The notes under the pieces were generated by a model. The model made no database searches, was not told the origin of the DNA, and saw nothing but the letters and a program-made list of their open reading frames with translations. A DNA stretch of 64,000 nt. Origin: Salvator merianae (Eukaryota; Chordata; Lepidosauria; Squamata; Teiidae). Shown here one piece after another: positions 28,721-42,200 of the stretch. The translations under genes and the position numbers were made by a program. The DNA lies in the NCBI GenBank assembly GCA_003586115.2, contig QVOM02000074.1, positions 3,378,138 through 3,442,137 on the forward strand, written 5' to 3'. Positions within the stretch are counted from its first letter, which is position 1. Each line of letters starts with the position of its first letter.

Positions 28721-28880
28721 TAGTAAAAATTCCAAATATAGTAGAGGTAAATAGATTATACCCCAAATGTAGGATGATAGATTCTTAACCCTCAATGGGT
28801 GAATTTACATATAAGCCAAGTAGAAGTGTAGGGGTAATTTTATATGCAGTTTGAAAAACAGGATTATGTGACTTTCAGAA

Positions 28881-28891
28881 AATAAAATAAA
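28881..28891 (+). terminator. candidate MANSC4 poly(A) signals (two overlapping AATAAA)
   Basis: AATAAA occurs at 28881-28886 and again at 28886-28891, about 160 bases after the MANSC4 stop codon. This is a reasonable 3' UTR length. No transcript evidence is available, so use of the signal is inferred. Confidence 0.45.
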
Positions 28892-29169
28892 GCAGAGAAG
28901 AATCAGAGAGTGATCTGCTTTATGACCTGCAAAAACCAAGCAGTTATAACTGAAAAGAAATCAAAATGCATATATGAAGTTGCAACTAAAAACTGTTCAA
29001 AACGCTCATTATGAAATCCTAAGAATAGAAGTATTGAAGACTTGTTTCTGACTGGACTTTACAGTTTTAGAGGATCCTCCCAGGGAAAAGATTTTGACAA
29101 TGTAACCTTAAATCCTCGATATATTCTTTGCTATAGCATGCTTTCAAAATGTATGAAACCCTGAATGTA

Positions 29170-29345
29170 TCTCATTAGAAAGATTAGAAATGCTGTGCTG
29201 GATCAGACCAGTGGAAGTTACAAGCAGAACATGTTACCTGGTTCTCACCTTCAGAGGCATGTCATCTCTGATAGTGGAGATTGCATACGACAGCCATGGC
29301 ATCCTCTTTGGCATCCTCTACAGCCTGGCGTATAAATACCTAATT
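29170..29345 (-). repeat. CR1-type 3'-end fragment
   Basis: TGCTGTGCTGGATCAGACCAGTGG-like wording with a following CATCCTCT-type stretch resembles the reversed CR1 3' end at 16300-16380. It is short and diverged. Confidence 0.45.
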
Positions 29346-29937
29346 TAAATAGGCTATTGTTTAAATAGAAAAAAACAATTCATGCCTTGAAACTTCTAAA
29401 TTTAATTGTACGTAAAAAAGGTAACTGAAAATATTTCCTAAACATTTTCTATTTTCAGTGTTTCATCTGGCAACAAAGTGTCTTACCATGGTTACTATAA
29501 ATGCAAATGAAACATACAAAAGAAGTGCAAAATCCTGTACGAGTATATTTTGGCTTTATAATTCTTATTTTCACCCACAAAACAGAAAGTACGACAAATA
29601 TGTATTGAACACAATAGTAACAGATACACAAGCTGACATGAAATTCCTCTCATTTTTGACTCAAATTCTCCCATTCTTGACTCAAATTCTTGTGTTGTTC
29701 CAGTTGTGGTCTACCACCAGACTTCTGCAAAAGCAACTGAACATCCAGATACAGAACAGAATTACTGGCTGATTTTTTTTTAAAAAAAAAAAAAGTCAGA
29801 ATGCAGATTGCTAAGACAAGGAAGTGTGTATGTCTGTGTGTGTGTTGTCACTTTAAATTTAAACTGGGCGTTACTAAACTGTGTGAGATGTATCTTCTTA
29901 TGTGTATAATCAGCTATAAATGAATACAACATTTTTG

Positions 29938-30213
29938 CTATAAACTAGTCATGTTTAGTAGTCTCTTCACAGAATTTTTATATTGAGAAAGATTCTTCTC
30001 TGTTTCTCCTTCATTTTTCAGTAAAGTCACCGATTCTCTGTAGTCTAGAATTATCTCTGAGGCAAGAAGCTCTTCTCTGTTGTTTTCTTTAATTTTTTCA
30101 GCTTCTCTTATTCGAATCAGAGTGTCCAAAGCATTCTTCTGAGATGTACTATTCTCCCAGATGTATTCTTCCATGTCAGCCTCAGTTTTATGTTTCTCCC
30201 ACTCTTCTGTTTT
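29938..30213 (-). CDS. MRPS35: MRPS35 last coding exon
   Basis: The acceptor TTATTTCAG precedes AAAACAGAAGAG, which reads [17 protein letters not shown] and runs for 91 residues to TAG at 29940-29938. It starts in phase 0, matching the TGG that ends the previous exon. The C-terminus is Glu/Lys/Asn-rich and ends near [10 protein letters not shown], against VKRLLNVT as I recall the human protein. No AATAAA lies close downstream on this strand; an ATTAAA variant occurs near 29401-29406. Confidence 0.92.
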   Translation of the reverse strand, partial: KTEEWEKHKTEADMEEYIWENSTSQKNALDTLIRIREAEKIKENNREELLASEIILDYRESVTLLKNEGETEKNLSQYKNSVKRLLNMTSL

Positions 30214-33200
30214 CTGAAATAAATAAATGTTACAGAGTAAAGCTGAAGGGGAGAATTAAAATTATTCATATTACTCTAGTGGTTTTCAAAACCTAAATGA
30301 TCGTGCTATAACTTCAAAGTTTCTTAGATGCTTCTTAGATGCAGTGGTGGCAAATAAGCCTTTTGCTACAGCAGCTTTTTTGTCACTAGCAGTATTATCC
30401 TATGATGTGCAAGCATTTGAGCATTTTGTAGGATAGACAGCATTTATTCAGAGAATCCTGAACCTTGGCCAATGATCAGCAAGAATTGCGTGCTCAAGAA
30501 TCCTTTGCAATAAAAAAGGATTCAGTGGCAAACACTTATGGATTTGGCCATGGACAATGCAAAATAAATATATGCTCTGAAGGTCAAAGAATAGTTCTGA
30601 TGAGCTTGAACAGCGGCTTGAAACTAACAGAATGACATTTAACAGGAAAAAATGCCAAGTTTTACATCTGGGTAAGAAAAATGACAATATCCAATACAGA
30701 ATGGGAGGAATCTAGCTGAGTAGCAGCACATGTGAAAAGGATTACAGATTGAACATGAGTCAACAGTGTGATGCAGCTGCAAAAAGGGCAAACACCATCC
30801 TGGACTGTATCAAGAGGAACACAGAGTCTAGATCACGAGAAGTAATTATCCCTCTTTACTCTACCTTGGTCAGACCTCATCTGGAGTACTGTGTCTAGTT
30901 CTGGGCACCCCAATTTAAAAAAGATATTGACAAACTGGAGCAAGTTCAGAAGATGGCTACCAAAATGGTGAGTAGTCTGCAAACCATGTCTTACGACATG
31001 TTAAAGTTAAAAGATCTAGGAATGTTTAGCCTGCAGAAGAGAAGACTGAGAGGAGACATCATAGCTGTTTTCAAGTATCTGAAGGGCTGTCGTAGTGCAG
31101 AGGGACTGGCCCTATTCTTACTTACACAAAAAGGATGGACTAGAAACAATGGGATGAAACTTCAAGGGAGTAGATACAGACTAAATATTAGAAAAACTTT
31201 CTGACAGTAAGGGTGATCAGTCAATGGAATAGGTTGCCACAGGAGGTGGTGAGCTCTCCTTCACTGGAGGTCTTCAAAGAGAGGCTGGACAGACATCTGC
31301 CTGGGATGATTTAGTGAACCCTGCATTGAGCAGGGGGGGTTCGACTCGATGACCCTGGAGGTCCCTTCCAACTCTATGATTCAAGGCAGAGCACACATCT
31401 AGCAGTTATCTCAGCCACCAAATACAGACTTGGATCACAGGGTTACGGTGGTAGGAATGTGGTGGTGGTGATGGTGTGTTTGGAGCCCTTGTTCTGTACA
31501 TGTCGATCAGTTACAAGACTGATGTGCACAGGTAACTACCGTAATTTGGACAACTTGAATCAATGCTTCAAAAGTACTGCTGCCCTACCTCCTGTACTCC
31601 AAATCTGTGATCTAACACTGTAAATTAAAGTTCATATTTGGATGAATGGTTTTGTTAAGCATTTGCTTCTGTCAAAATCCTTTCATTGCTTCAAACTTCA
31701 AGGCTGTTTGTTTTGATTAATGATCAAAGCAAGATAAGACTATTAATCATGAACATTATATATACTCTTGCTCAAGGTATTAATAAAGTATTTACTTATT
31801 AGATATAGCTAAAACCCGAACACAGACATTTTTAACTACGGTAACCTATATTACTGTAAATGACTTCCATGTAGAATATTCTTGTCTAGCCCAGAATCAC
31901 AATGGCTGCTGCACAAAGGGTGGTAACTTCATTTAAAACATAGGGCTTCTTATCTTAAGCTGATAAAAATGTGAGGTACATAAAATCAAATTAAATCAAA
32001 TATTTAAGATATCTTAAAATACTTGCAGAATGATGGTACTAGAAGCATCCCTGTGACAACTGGTACCCAGCAGCCTAAAGTGTAATAGGCCAAAACTGGA
32101 TTCTTGCTCATTTGAGATTATAATTTGAGATTATAGCTTTTTACAGGAGAATGGTAGACATAAAATATTTAAGTCCAATAAGATATGATCACAATTTACA
32201 TAGTCCCTAACAAACACTGTGCCTTTAGATAACAATCAATTAAAGCAGACAGATTTATTTTCAAGAAAAAATTCTATAAAACCTTTTTTTAGTATTAGCA
32301 CTACGGCAATCCTAATTAATGATTAAAGATGGCAAATAGTCCACAACCATCTTAAATAGCTTCACAATTTAGACTTCCTCGCTCCCCATCCATGTTGACC
32401 ACCATAGGGCACCAGCAGTCATCCTTCCCATTTTCTGTATGTGACTTATAAGAAGAACGGAAAGCATCTCTGCTATTCTGGACCTATTAATTTTTTTTTT
32501 TTAATTAAAAACATCTGGATGGTTAGTAACCTGACAACAGAAAATGCTTCAGCTTTGCCACTGGGTGGCAGTAAAATACAGCTTTTTAATTTAACTCAGA
32601 TTTGTACAATATGCTACTATTAATCAATTCAATCATCTTATTTTATAAAGAAAGAAAAAATTAAGCTATAATGAATCTTTGCTAGATTTTTTTATTATCA
32701 ACCTTCTGTACAGTATGAACAAATGTGGTCATAAGACAATCAAGGTCTAATCTTGCTGAGCCATGAAGCTCATAAGATGACTATGAACAAGCACTGCTGG
32801 GAGATTTAAAATGGCAACAGCCCAATACCATACCCTAAAACTTTTCAGTAGAATAAATATGTGGCATAGAACATCAAAGACTGTAATGCATCAGCACAGA
32901 AAAATCATGTGCCAAGCAAAAGTAACTTCAAGCTGCCTCAAAGATGGCAAATGCAAGACATGGACATTCAACTCCTAGGATCCTTCAGCAAAATGACTTT
33001 TCTGGTTGTTGGGTACCACCAAGTCATGGCCAACTCCTAGCTGGCTGCATGGGCACCTCTGTGCAGTTTTCTTGGCAGAGATTCAGAAATGGTTTGCCAT
33101 TGCCAACTTCAGGGGTGAGGATGGGGATCGAACTGACAACCCTCTCTTTTCCAGGCAGTTTGCTCTACCACTGAGCTACAGCCATTTCCTCAAACTTGAG

Positions 33201-36200
33201 ACTTATTTAATTATGCTTGAGGAGGCATCCAAAAAGAAAAGTGTTGTTGTAATGGGGGACTTCAACAAGTTAAACTAGTTTAACTCATAAGAGAGAGGTA
33301 CATTTCCTGGATATACTAAATAATATTTGCTTAGAAAAGGTGGTTGTGGAATCAACTAGGGGTCTCTGTGTAGATTTTATCAAGAACTTACTGTTTCTAT
33401 TTTAAATTGAAGGTTATCACATTGTGGTCACTGTTCCCTACTGGATTAGCCACAGTGACATCTTGTCAATAAACTCTATAGAAACCTTAAACATTCATAA
33501 AGGAAACTACCCAAAAATGAGAAAAGCAATAAAAAGGAAATTTAAAGGAAAATTTAAAAGCCTCAATCACTCCAAAATGCATGGAGACTATTTATAACCA
33601 CAATAATAAGGGGTCAGTTAGAATGCTTAAAATGATAGCAGACAAACCAAATGAATTCTTTGCCTCTGTTTTCACTGAAGAAGACAGGACATATGCCTAG
33701 TTGAGTGTATCTTTTCAGGGAGAGAGTCAGAGGAATTAAATTGGATAGAGGTAACCAGGAAAGAGGTCCTCATGTGTCTTTATGGACTGAATGCTAACAA
33801 ATTTTCTTTACCAGATGGCATTCTACTGAGAGTTCTTAAACAATTCAAACATGAAATTGCTGATCTTCTAGGGGAAAAAAAATATTTTGCTAAGTCCAAG
33901 CTCTGTGCCCAAAGACTGGAAGGTAGCAAATGTGACAGCAATCATAAAAAAGGACCAAGAGGTAATCCAGGAAATTACAGACCTGTCTGATTTTTAAAGA
34001 TAAAATTAATGTGCATTGCTGAAGGAACATCAACATGGTTTCTGCAAGAGTAAATCATGCCTTCTTAGAATTCTTTGAGAGTGTCGATAAGTACACAGAT
34101 AAAGGTGATCCAGCTGACACTGTTTATTTGACTTTCAGAAAGCTTTTGACAAACTCCTTCATCAAAGGCACTTGAATAAACTCATCAGTCATGGAATAAA
34201 AGGACACATCCTGTCCAGGATTGATAACTGGCTTAAAGGATAGGAAACAGAGAATAGTAATAAATGGGCAATTCTCAAAATGGAGGGAAGTAAAAACTGG
34301 ACCCCTTCAAGATCCAGTATTGGGACTTGTGCTTTTAAATTTATTCATAAATTATCTAGAAGTAGGGCTAATCAGTGAGATAGCAAGTTTTCTGGCCCAA
34401 TTATACCTATAAATTGATTGGGTGGAAGTTTTCTGTGACTGACCAGGAAAGGGACCTTGGAGTGGATAGCTCAATGAAGGCATTACCCAGTGCGCAGCAG
34501 CAGTGAAAAAGGGCAAATTCAATGTTAGGGATAATTAGGAAGGAAATAGAAAATAAATTGTCAAGAATCATTATTCCTCTTTATAAATCTACAGTGAGGC
34601 CACACTTGGAATATTATGTACAATTCTGGTCACTACACATCAGGAAGAATATTGCAGAACTGGAAAAACTACAGAAAAAGGCAACCAGAATGATCATGGG
34701 GCTGGAACACTTTCCTTTTTTATTCATTTGCATTTTTAATCTGACCCTATACCCAGAGGTCTCAGGGCAGGTTACAACAATAAAAAACAGAATGTAAAAT
34801 ACACATACTAAAACAGTAACAGTAACTGAAAGTGGGGAGGGGAAGCTGCTTCCTTAGCCAAAGACAAGGATAAATAGGTGCATCTTCACTGCCCTCCTAA
34901 AGATGTAAAGTGAAGATGACTGGCACATTTCAGGGGAGAAATAGTCTGGATCTGGGGGCCACGACTGAAAAGATCCTATCCCATGTGTCCACCCCTCTAG
35001 CTACTGAAGGTGGTGGTACAGCCAAGATGACCTCATCTGCAGATCGTAAGGCACAGGCAGATCAATATGGGAGAAGATGTTCCTTTAGGTATTTGGGGTC
35101 CAAGCCGTTTAGGGCCTCATAGGTTAAAGTTAAGGCCTTGAATTAGGCATGGTAGCAAATTGGCAGCCAGTGTAGCTCTTTTAAGACCAGCATGATATGC
35201 ATTCGGCAAGCTGTTCCAGTCAGCAGTCTCGCTGCTGTATTCTGTACCAGTTACAGCTTCTGAACTGTCTTCAAGGGCAGCCCCATGTAAAGCACAATAC
35301 GATAATCCAATCTGGAAGTTACCAAAGCATGGACCACTGTGGCCAGATCATCTCTGTCCAAAAGGGGCTATAGCTGGTAAACCACCCTGAGCTGGAAATA
35401 GGCACTCTTGGCCACTGCCTCCATTAAAGCTTCAACTGTCAGCACAGAATCTAAGAGCATCCCCAGCTTTTGCTCATGGCCAGAGCAAAGAAACCCCATC
35501 AAGGACCACATGTCTCCCAACTTCATACTCAAGACCCTGTGACACACACACCTCCATCTTGTCTGAATTGAGCTTCAATTTATTGGCCCTCATCCAGCCT
35601 ATTACTGCCTCCAAGCAATTGTCAAGCATTTTACTCACCTTTCCTGATTCAGATTGCATAGAGATAGATAGATCAGGCTGCAACATCTTGGCCTTTTCAG
35701 TCTTGGAAAGTGATATTTAAAAAGGGACCTGGCTGAAGTATATAAAATCACATATGGTGTGGAAAAGGTGGGGAGCCAAGGGTCATCTGTGAAGCTGACA
35801 GGCCAGGAAGTTAGGACTGATAAAGGGAAGTATTCTTTTCACCTAGCAGATCAATAGTCTGTGGAATTTACTATCAGAAGGGATGGGTAACAGCAACTAG
35901 TCTGGATGGCTTTAAGAAGGGGTTGGACAAATTTATAGAGGACATGTATATCAATGGTATTAGACCGGATGCCTAGGTACTGCCTCTAGGGTAGAGAGAC
36001 AGGCAGGGTCCCTCTAAAGGCCATTTGCAGGGAGTCAAGAGCAGGTGAAGATTTTGCCTTTGTCTGCTTGTGAATGTCCAGAAGCAATTGGTGGGCCACC
36101 CTGTGAGACAAGATACTGGACTACATGGGCTGTGGCCTGATACAGCAGGGCTTCTCTTATTTCCTCCTGTTCTTATGAGTGAACTCCCTTAGTCTTTTAT

Positions 36201-39200
36201 AAATGGATGTTTTTTGCCAAGTGAAAACCTGCTTCAGGATCTCTTTTCAGAGTCAGAGTCATAGAATATAAAAATCGAAAAGGAATCCATTCAGTGCAGG
36301 GATTGTAAGAGGTAGCCATGCAGCCTCTGACTGCAAACCTCCAACATGGGGAAAGCCATCTCTGTGTTAAGAAAAAAATCATTTATATCTGAATGCTAAT
36401 ACTCTGCTTAACATTTAGCTTGAATCCTTTTATTTCTGATTTCATTCTACTGGACTTAGTTCTGCCTTCGGATACAGCAGAGAACAAATTTGTCCCGCCT
36501 AAATGTGACAGTCTTAGATATTTGGGCCTAATACCAATAACCTTGACCATTTTCTGAACTGTCTGAGTTGGGAACTGAAGACACCACACTTCAGGTTTCA
36601 TTCCTATGTGATTAGCAGACTTCAGATGGTAATGTTCCAGTTCTCTCTCCTAGTGTACGACAATTTTAGAGTGTTTTCCACTCAGAGCTTAATGTCATAA
36701 AATTGCTGAGTGAAGTGTCAAGAGTATACAGGTGACATCTGATTCTATTTTCTTCAACTAACTGAGATAAGGCAATGGATAGAACAGGCGCCCGGAGTCT
36801 ATAACAGGCTGCCTGAAAACCAAGACAGACATACTGTTATTAGATGATAACAGTCATCTGGAATTTGTTTCCAGTCTCCTTTGGATGAGGTTACACTCCC
36901 TTGAAAAGAGCAGGTCTGTAACTTAGAGTTTATTTCAGTTTGGTCTCACTGAGCATGGCAAACTGACATCTATGATTTCACTGGTTTTATTTATTTAACT
37001 AAACAATTTAATGACTATCCCTCACTAAAAGAAATCTCAGGATGGTTTGCAACATTAACAATAAAGTTAAATGACCCACAATTTAAAAACATTCCAATGT
37101 ATTTTTTACAAAACTATAACAAATGCCAAAAAAGTAGAGTTGTTACTTGTCCTCCTGTGTCTCCTTATGTCACAACCAGGAAGACTTCAACTGAAACTTA
37201 ACAGAACTGAGACAGTCTATATAAAAAGAAGCATTTGTTCAAATAAGCCTCCTAATCTATCATCGTGCTTAGACATTGCAGATTGTTAAGAAGACACATG
37301 GTAAGTTAATTTGCCACAAGCTAAACAGGAATGAGGCATGTTATTGATTTGGATTCCTCCTCTCTCTGAAAAACTCCATTTCTGAAAGCCTCAAACTTTC
37401 TGCTATCTGCCTGGCTCAGAAGTTTGGATGGCTTCGTTACCTGAACCACATGGAGCTGGTTTGGCCAGACCAAGCTGGCTTGGCACAGTTCAGATAGCCA
37501 GGCAAACAGAAGCTTGATGAAACAAAGGGATAGATTACACCAGTCCTTCCATTTCTTTTTCCTGCACAAAATGGAGGCTTTCAAAAATGGAGTGGAGAGA
37601 AAACGAGACCTTGAACCAAAGCATACATTTAACAGCAATAAACCAATAAGAGCTGCATCCAGGTCACTGTGGAGGTGAATAACTATGTCCTCAAACTCCC
37701 CTGCAACACTTGTCACAGTAGACTGAAGAGGACCTCAGACTTCCACCAGTCAAGGTACATTCAATACAGAATGCACCACTTTGAATAATCGCCACAGGTA
37801 CGCTTGAGGATACAACAGAAGCAAAGCACTTTTTATGGCTTACGTGACTATTGCATGGTGATGATTTAAGCATGCACGCCAGCTATAACATGATCTGCTT
37901 CACTGCTAAATGTTCCAGAGAAGCAGAGAATAGTGTGGGCTCTACAGGCCAGAAAGGGCTTTAGGTGTGACAAGGTGATGATCTAATGCAGCTTTCCATT
38001 TTATAGCAAAACTAGTGGTCAGACAGGAACACCTACTCTGGCAATCAGAAACCTCCAAAGGGCATTCAGAAATCCCTCTGTTTCTTTGACTCTCCCTGTG
38101 TGGCCCATTTCAGTGGTCTATGGCACGAGAAAAAATTGCCATTATTAAAATAATCCTCACTATAAATAGTAATAACCATGACAATGATGTTTTTACAATC
38201 CCTCTTCCACATCTGGAGACAAAGACTGAATCAAAGTCATGTTCTGTTCTGTGCTTCAGAGTTATCATGGTTGCCATGGGGACCATTACATTTTGAGTAG
38301 AGCCACTTGAAACTACTTTTGTTTCAACCCATACCGGTAATAATCAATGAAGAGGTATTTAAGCAGTGGAAAAAGGACTTGACAAGATTTATACGGCAAG
38401 GTAAAAAGCCAAGAATACGTTTTAAATTGATGCAAGATTCAAAAGAAAGAGGAGGGTTGGGTCTTCCAAATTTAAAATTATACTATGCTGCTTGTTGTCT
38501 AAACTGGATTGCTAAATGGTTTTGGCTAAGAGATAAAGTTGGAAGGTTTTGATTTAAGATATGGTTGACACTGTTACCTATGGTATGATACGGTAAAAGT
38601 AAATGCTGCTTTTAAGAATCACTGAGACACGTATTATGGAAAATCTGGAACAAATACAAAAGTAGACTGTACCCTAAAATACCAATGTGGGTTTCAACCA
38701 CATGAAGGTTTATTTAAAGAATCTGGGAGAAGAGAAAGATGGATTAAATATGAGGAGGTGTTGAGTAAAAATAATGAAACAGATGAATTTTTCTTGAAAA
38801 CAAGAGAACAGTTAAACCAGGAGGAGTTGGAGGTACAATGGTTTATGTATGCCCAACTGATGGATGTTTTTAAAGAGAATAAAAGAAGCGTGAATTTTGA
38901 ATTGGAAAGATAGAAAAGGGAAGAGGAACTGGAAAAAGAAGAAAGGGGGACTAGAGGGGTACTGCATGATTTCCTTTTGAAAATAGAATTAGAACAAGAG
39001 CAAGTTAAAGAACGTATGACAACGTGGGCAAAATAATTTGGCTATAATATCTTGATGGATGAATAGGAAAAACTGTGACTAAAGATTTGAAATTTACTGT
39101 ATGTAATATGTTGAAAGAGAACATATATAAGATGATGTATTGATGGTATTTAACACCTTATAAAATTTCAAAAATGTATTAAGGCATGTCAAGTAAGTGT

Positions 39201-42200
39201 TGGAAATGTAAAAAGCAAGAGGGTACCTTTTATCATATGTAGTGGACTTGTGCAAAAGCTAAAAAGTTTTGGGTTCAAATACATACAGTTATGCAGAAAA
39301 TCTTAAAGACAAATATTATTTTTAAAGTGGACGTTTTCCTACTGGGGATAATAGAAAACAACTCTGAGGGGGTCAATGTGTTGTTGCAAAATACGGTAAC
39401 TGCAGCCAGAATTGAATATGCTCAGAAATGGAAAGGGGATAAATTACCAACGGTGGATGACTAGTTAGTCAAAATGATGGAGCTTGCCAAGATGGACAAA
39501 TTAGCTTTTTTTTTTGAGAAATAAGTCAGTTGATAGGTTTTACAGAAACTGGAAACCCTTTATTGACTTTCTGCAAGAGCTGGACAGTGAATTTGTAATT
39601 GCTGGATTTGAAGAATTTGAAGAATGATGAAGAAAAAAGACACGGGGTGGAAAAAAGAATGGAAAGGGAATAGGAGGGGTGAGAAATATGAAACATAGAA
39701 GAAACTGTCAATGAAGGAGGAAGTCAACAACAATATTGATATAAGAATGTTTAATGTAGAATGTAATTTTATATGTTTGAAATGTAATAACAATTAAAAA
39801 TAAATAAATAAATAGAAAAGAAAAGAAAAGAAAAAAAAAGAAAAAGAAAAAAAAAGAAACTATGGTACGGACACTGAAATCCCCAGAACTCCAAGCTTAG
39901 TTTTTTCAGCATCCCCATTGTCAGCTTGGCGTTTAGGAAACAGAATCGCTTGTACTCCCAATCTGTCCCTTTGAACTAAAATCTCCATCCATCCCAGAAT
40001 TTAGAGACCTCCTGGTGATGATGACTGAAACCTTGTCAACCTCCAATGATACATATACCCTAAAGCCCTCAACCCTACACAAGTGGTAGCAACCTAGGAC
40101 TGGGGTGGCTTGCAATCAGACAGATCCACTTCTCACAGGTCACTTAGCCAGCTCCATCAGTAATAAATATCAGATTAACTCCCCTATATTTAGTCTGTTT
40201 CCAAGCAAAAAGCTAGCATGTCATGGCAAAAAGATAGTAAAATGCTCTTCTTTAATAGGCTAATTTCTTACTCTGTATTCTCCTCTTGAATAGAGAAGGT
40301 ATTTTAGATCAAGTAACTGCCATAAAGAAGTCACACAATTTGAGCCTACCAAACACCTTCTAAACTTTAAAATAAGTAATAGGAGATCAAATCACTTCAA
40401 TCTATCTTACTCCAAGTTCACAGGTCTCGCAGGTAATTTAGGGCTTAAACTTCAACCTTTCTGCCCCATAACACAATACTAAACTTGATCTCAAGTTTTT
40501 CTTATAACTAACCTCAGTATCTGTCTGTTTTTATCAAAGGGAGATTTTTACAGATTAAGGATGAAGATTAATAAAAGTATCTGAAGTTGACAAAAATGTT
40601 ATCAAAATAACTCCCTTCTAAGGGATCACCCTGATCATGGAAAAAAAAAAATCTAATGTGATATAGCTGGTCATGAATTTTTCATTGAAATCAAAGACAA
40701 TTACAACCAATGAGTTTATTAAGTATTCATGTGGAAGTTGAAAGGTAATAAAAGGGCATGAGACTTGTGTGTATTCAATACACACCAAACACTCACTCAA
40801 GCAATATCATATGGCCAAGTCTTCCATCACCAAGTAATGCTAGAACTAAGGACAGATGTGTTTATCTGGAATTTATAACTCAAAAGCTTTAGCCAATGAT
40901 TACAGAAAAATAAACACTTGTGGCGCAGCAGTGGGAAAATGTTGCCTTTACTGAACCCTATACTCTTTCAAAACATTAAAACACACATATGTCAGTGAGA
41001 AAGAAAACTAAGTACTCCTTACTCAGAGCAAATGGTTTTCATATACAACAGCAATAGTATTCACTCGTAGTAGTTTGATTAGTTTCCTAGCACCAGCCCC
41101 TTTCCTATGATCAATAATTGCTGTTCGAAGACTGACACTGATAGACAGCAAAAATATCTTTGCATTTGTGTTGTTTTGTTATAAGCAGGCAGGGCCAACT
41201 AGTTTGACTGCACCAGTTTCACCCAATCAGGCTTAACAGGGTCCTACACTCAAATTCAGCCCCACAACTACTCCCATGCCTCTTTTCCTTTCCGCCCTGC
41301 AGTCACTTTGATGCTGCCACTCCCCTGCACTCCTTTGCAGAATCATGGCCCCATCCCTCTTTTTTCCTCTCCACCCCATAGTCCCTCTAAAACCACTGCC
41401 ACTCCCTCTGAGCGCACTGTAAGTTCCTGGATCTTGCCAAAGCCAACAGGAATGTCACACCCCAGGCATCTCATGCCAGCCTGGAAGCTTCATCCCCTCT
41501 TTGGCAATCGCAACTCTGGCCAGCTCCTCCCCTCGTCCCCCACTTCTGTCTCCTCCTCCAGGGAGAGATGGCTGCTGGCTTGGCAGATGCGTCTAGGGTA
41601 GAAGGAGTGAGACCCAGAGCAAAAGTATGCTGAAAGTTAAGGAGGACGGGGAGAGGCTGGGGGTTGGAAAGGTGGGGGAGGACAGAAATCGTGTCTTGAG
41701 ACCAGAAGCTGCCTTGAGAGAGGGCAGGAAAACAGTGCGTCTAGCTTGTACTATAGCAGCTTCCCCCCACCCCACTCCCGGACTGAGCAAACCTCACACT
41801 AGATACAACTAGAGAGGTCCATGACTGCATCTCTCTTTCCTCTAGGGGCAGCTGACGTATAGTGGAAAAGCAGGTGGCACCCACTAGACACAGGAACTCA
41901 GAACTCCATTCTGTGCATGTTGGCTTGAGTAATGTGTGCAGAAGCCAATATATTCAGTGGGGGCAGTTTTCATATGCGCCTGCATTAACAGTAACTGTGT
42001 CTCATCAATTGTAAGCTGTAGTCCTGTGGCACTTCCCTTTTAGCTCCAACAGTGGTAAAGGGCACCAACCACCACCCCTTCATTAAAAGCTGAGATCTGG
42101 AAGGGAAGATTTTGTTTAAGGGCCACAGCACTGATGAAGCCCTATCAACCTTTTTGTCTCCCTGAGCTCTATGAGTTAAATCACTCCTACCCATCTGGAG

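Larger units (their letters stand above)
28721..29937. other. convergent intergenic interval between MANSC4 and MRPS35
   Basis: About 1.2 kb separates the two stop codons and must hold both 3' UTRs. It includes a CR1 fragment at 29170-29345 and an A-run near 29779. Confidence 0.6.

Noticed and set aside
33001..33186. Possible functional tRNA gene on the - strand
   Set aside because: Only the A and B box regions are tRNA-like; no full cloverleaf with acceptor stem is visible and it continues into a SINE body.
37321..37716. 131-codon - strand frame in the MRPS35 last intron
   Set aside because: In the right strand for an MRPS35 exon but matches no part of the protein, and the flanking exons already join in phase.
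39526..39793. Paired 60-77 codon - strand frames repeated at 62941-63208
   Set aside because: Antisense to the shared L1 3' UTR; repetition reflects the transposon, not a duplicated gene.
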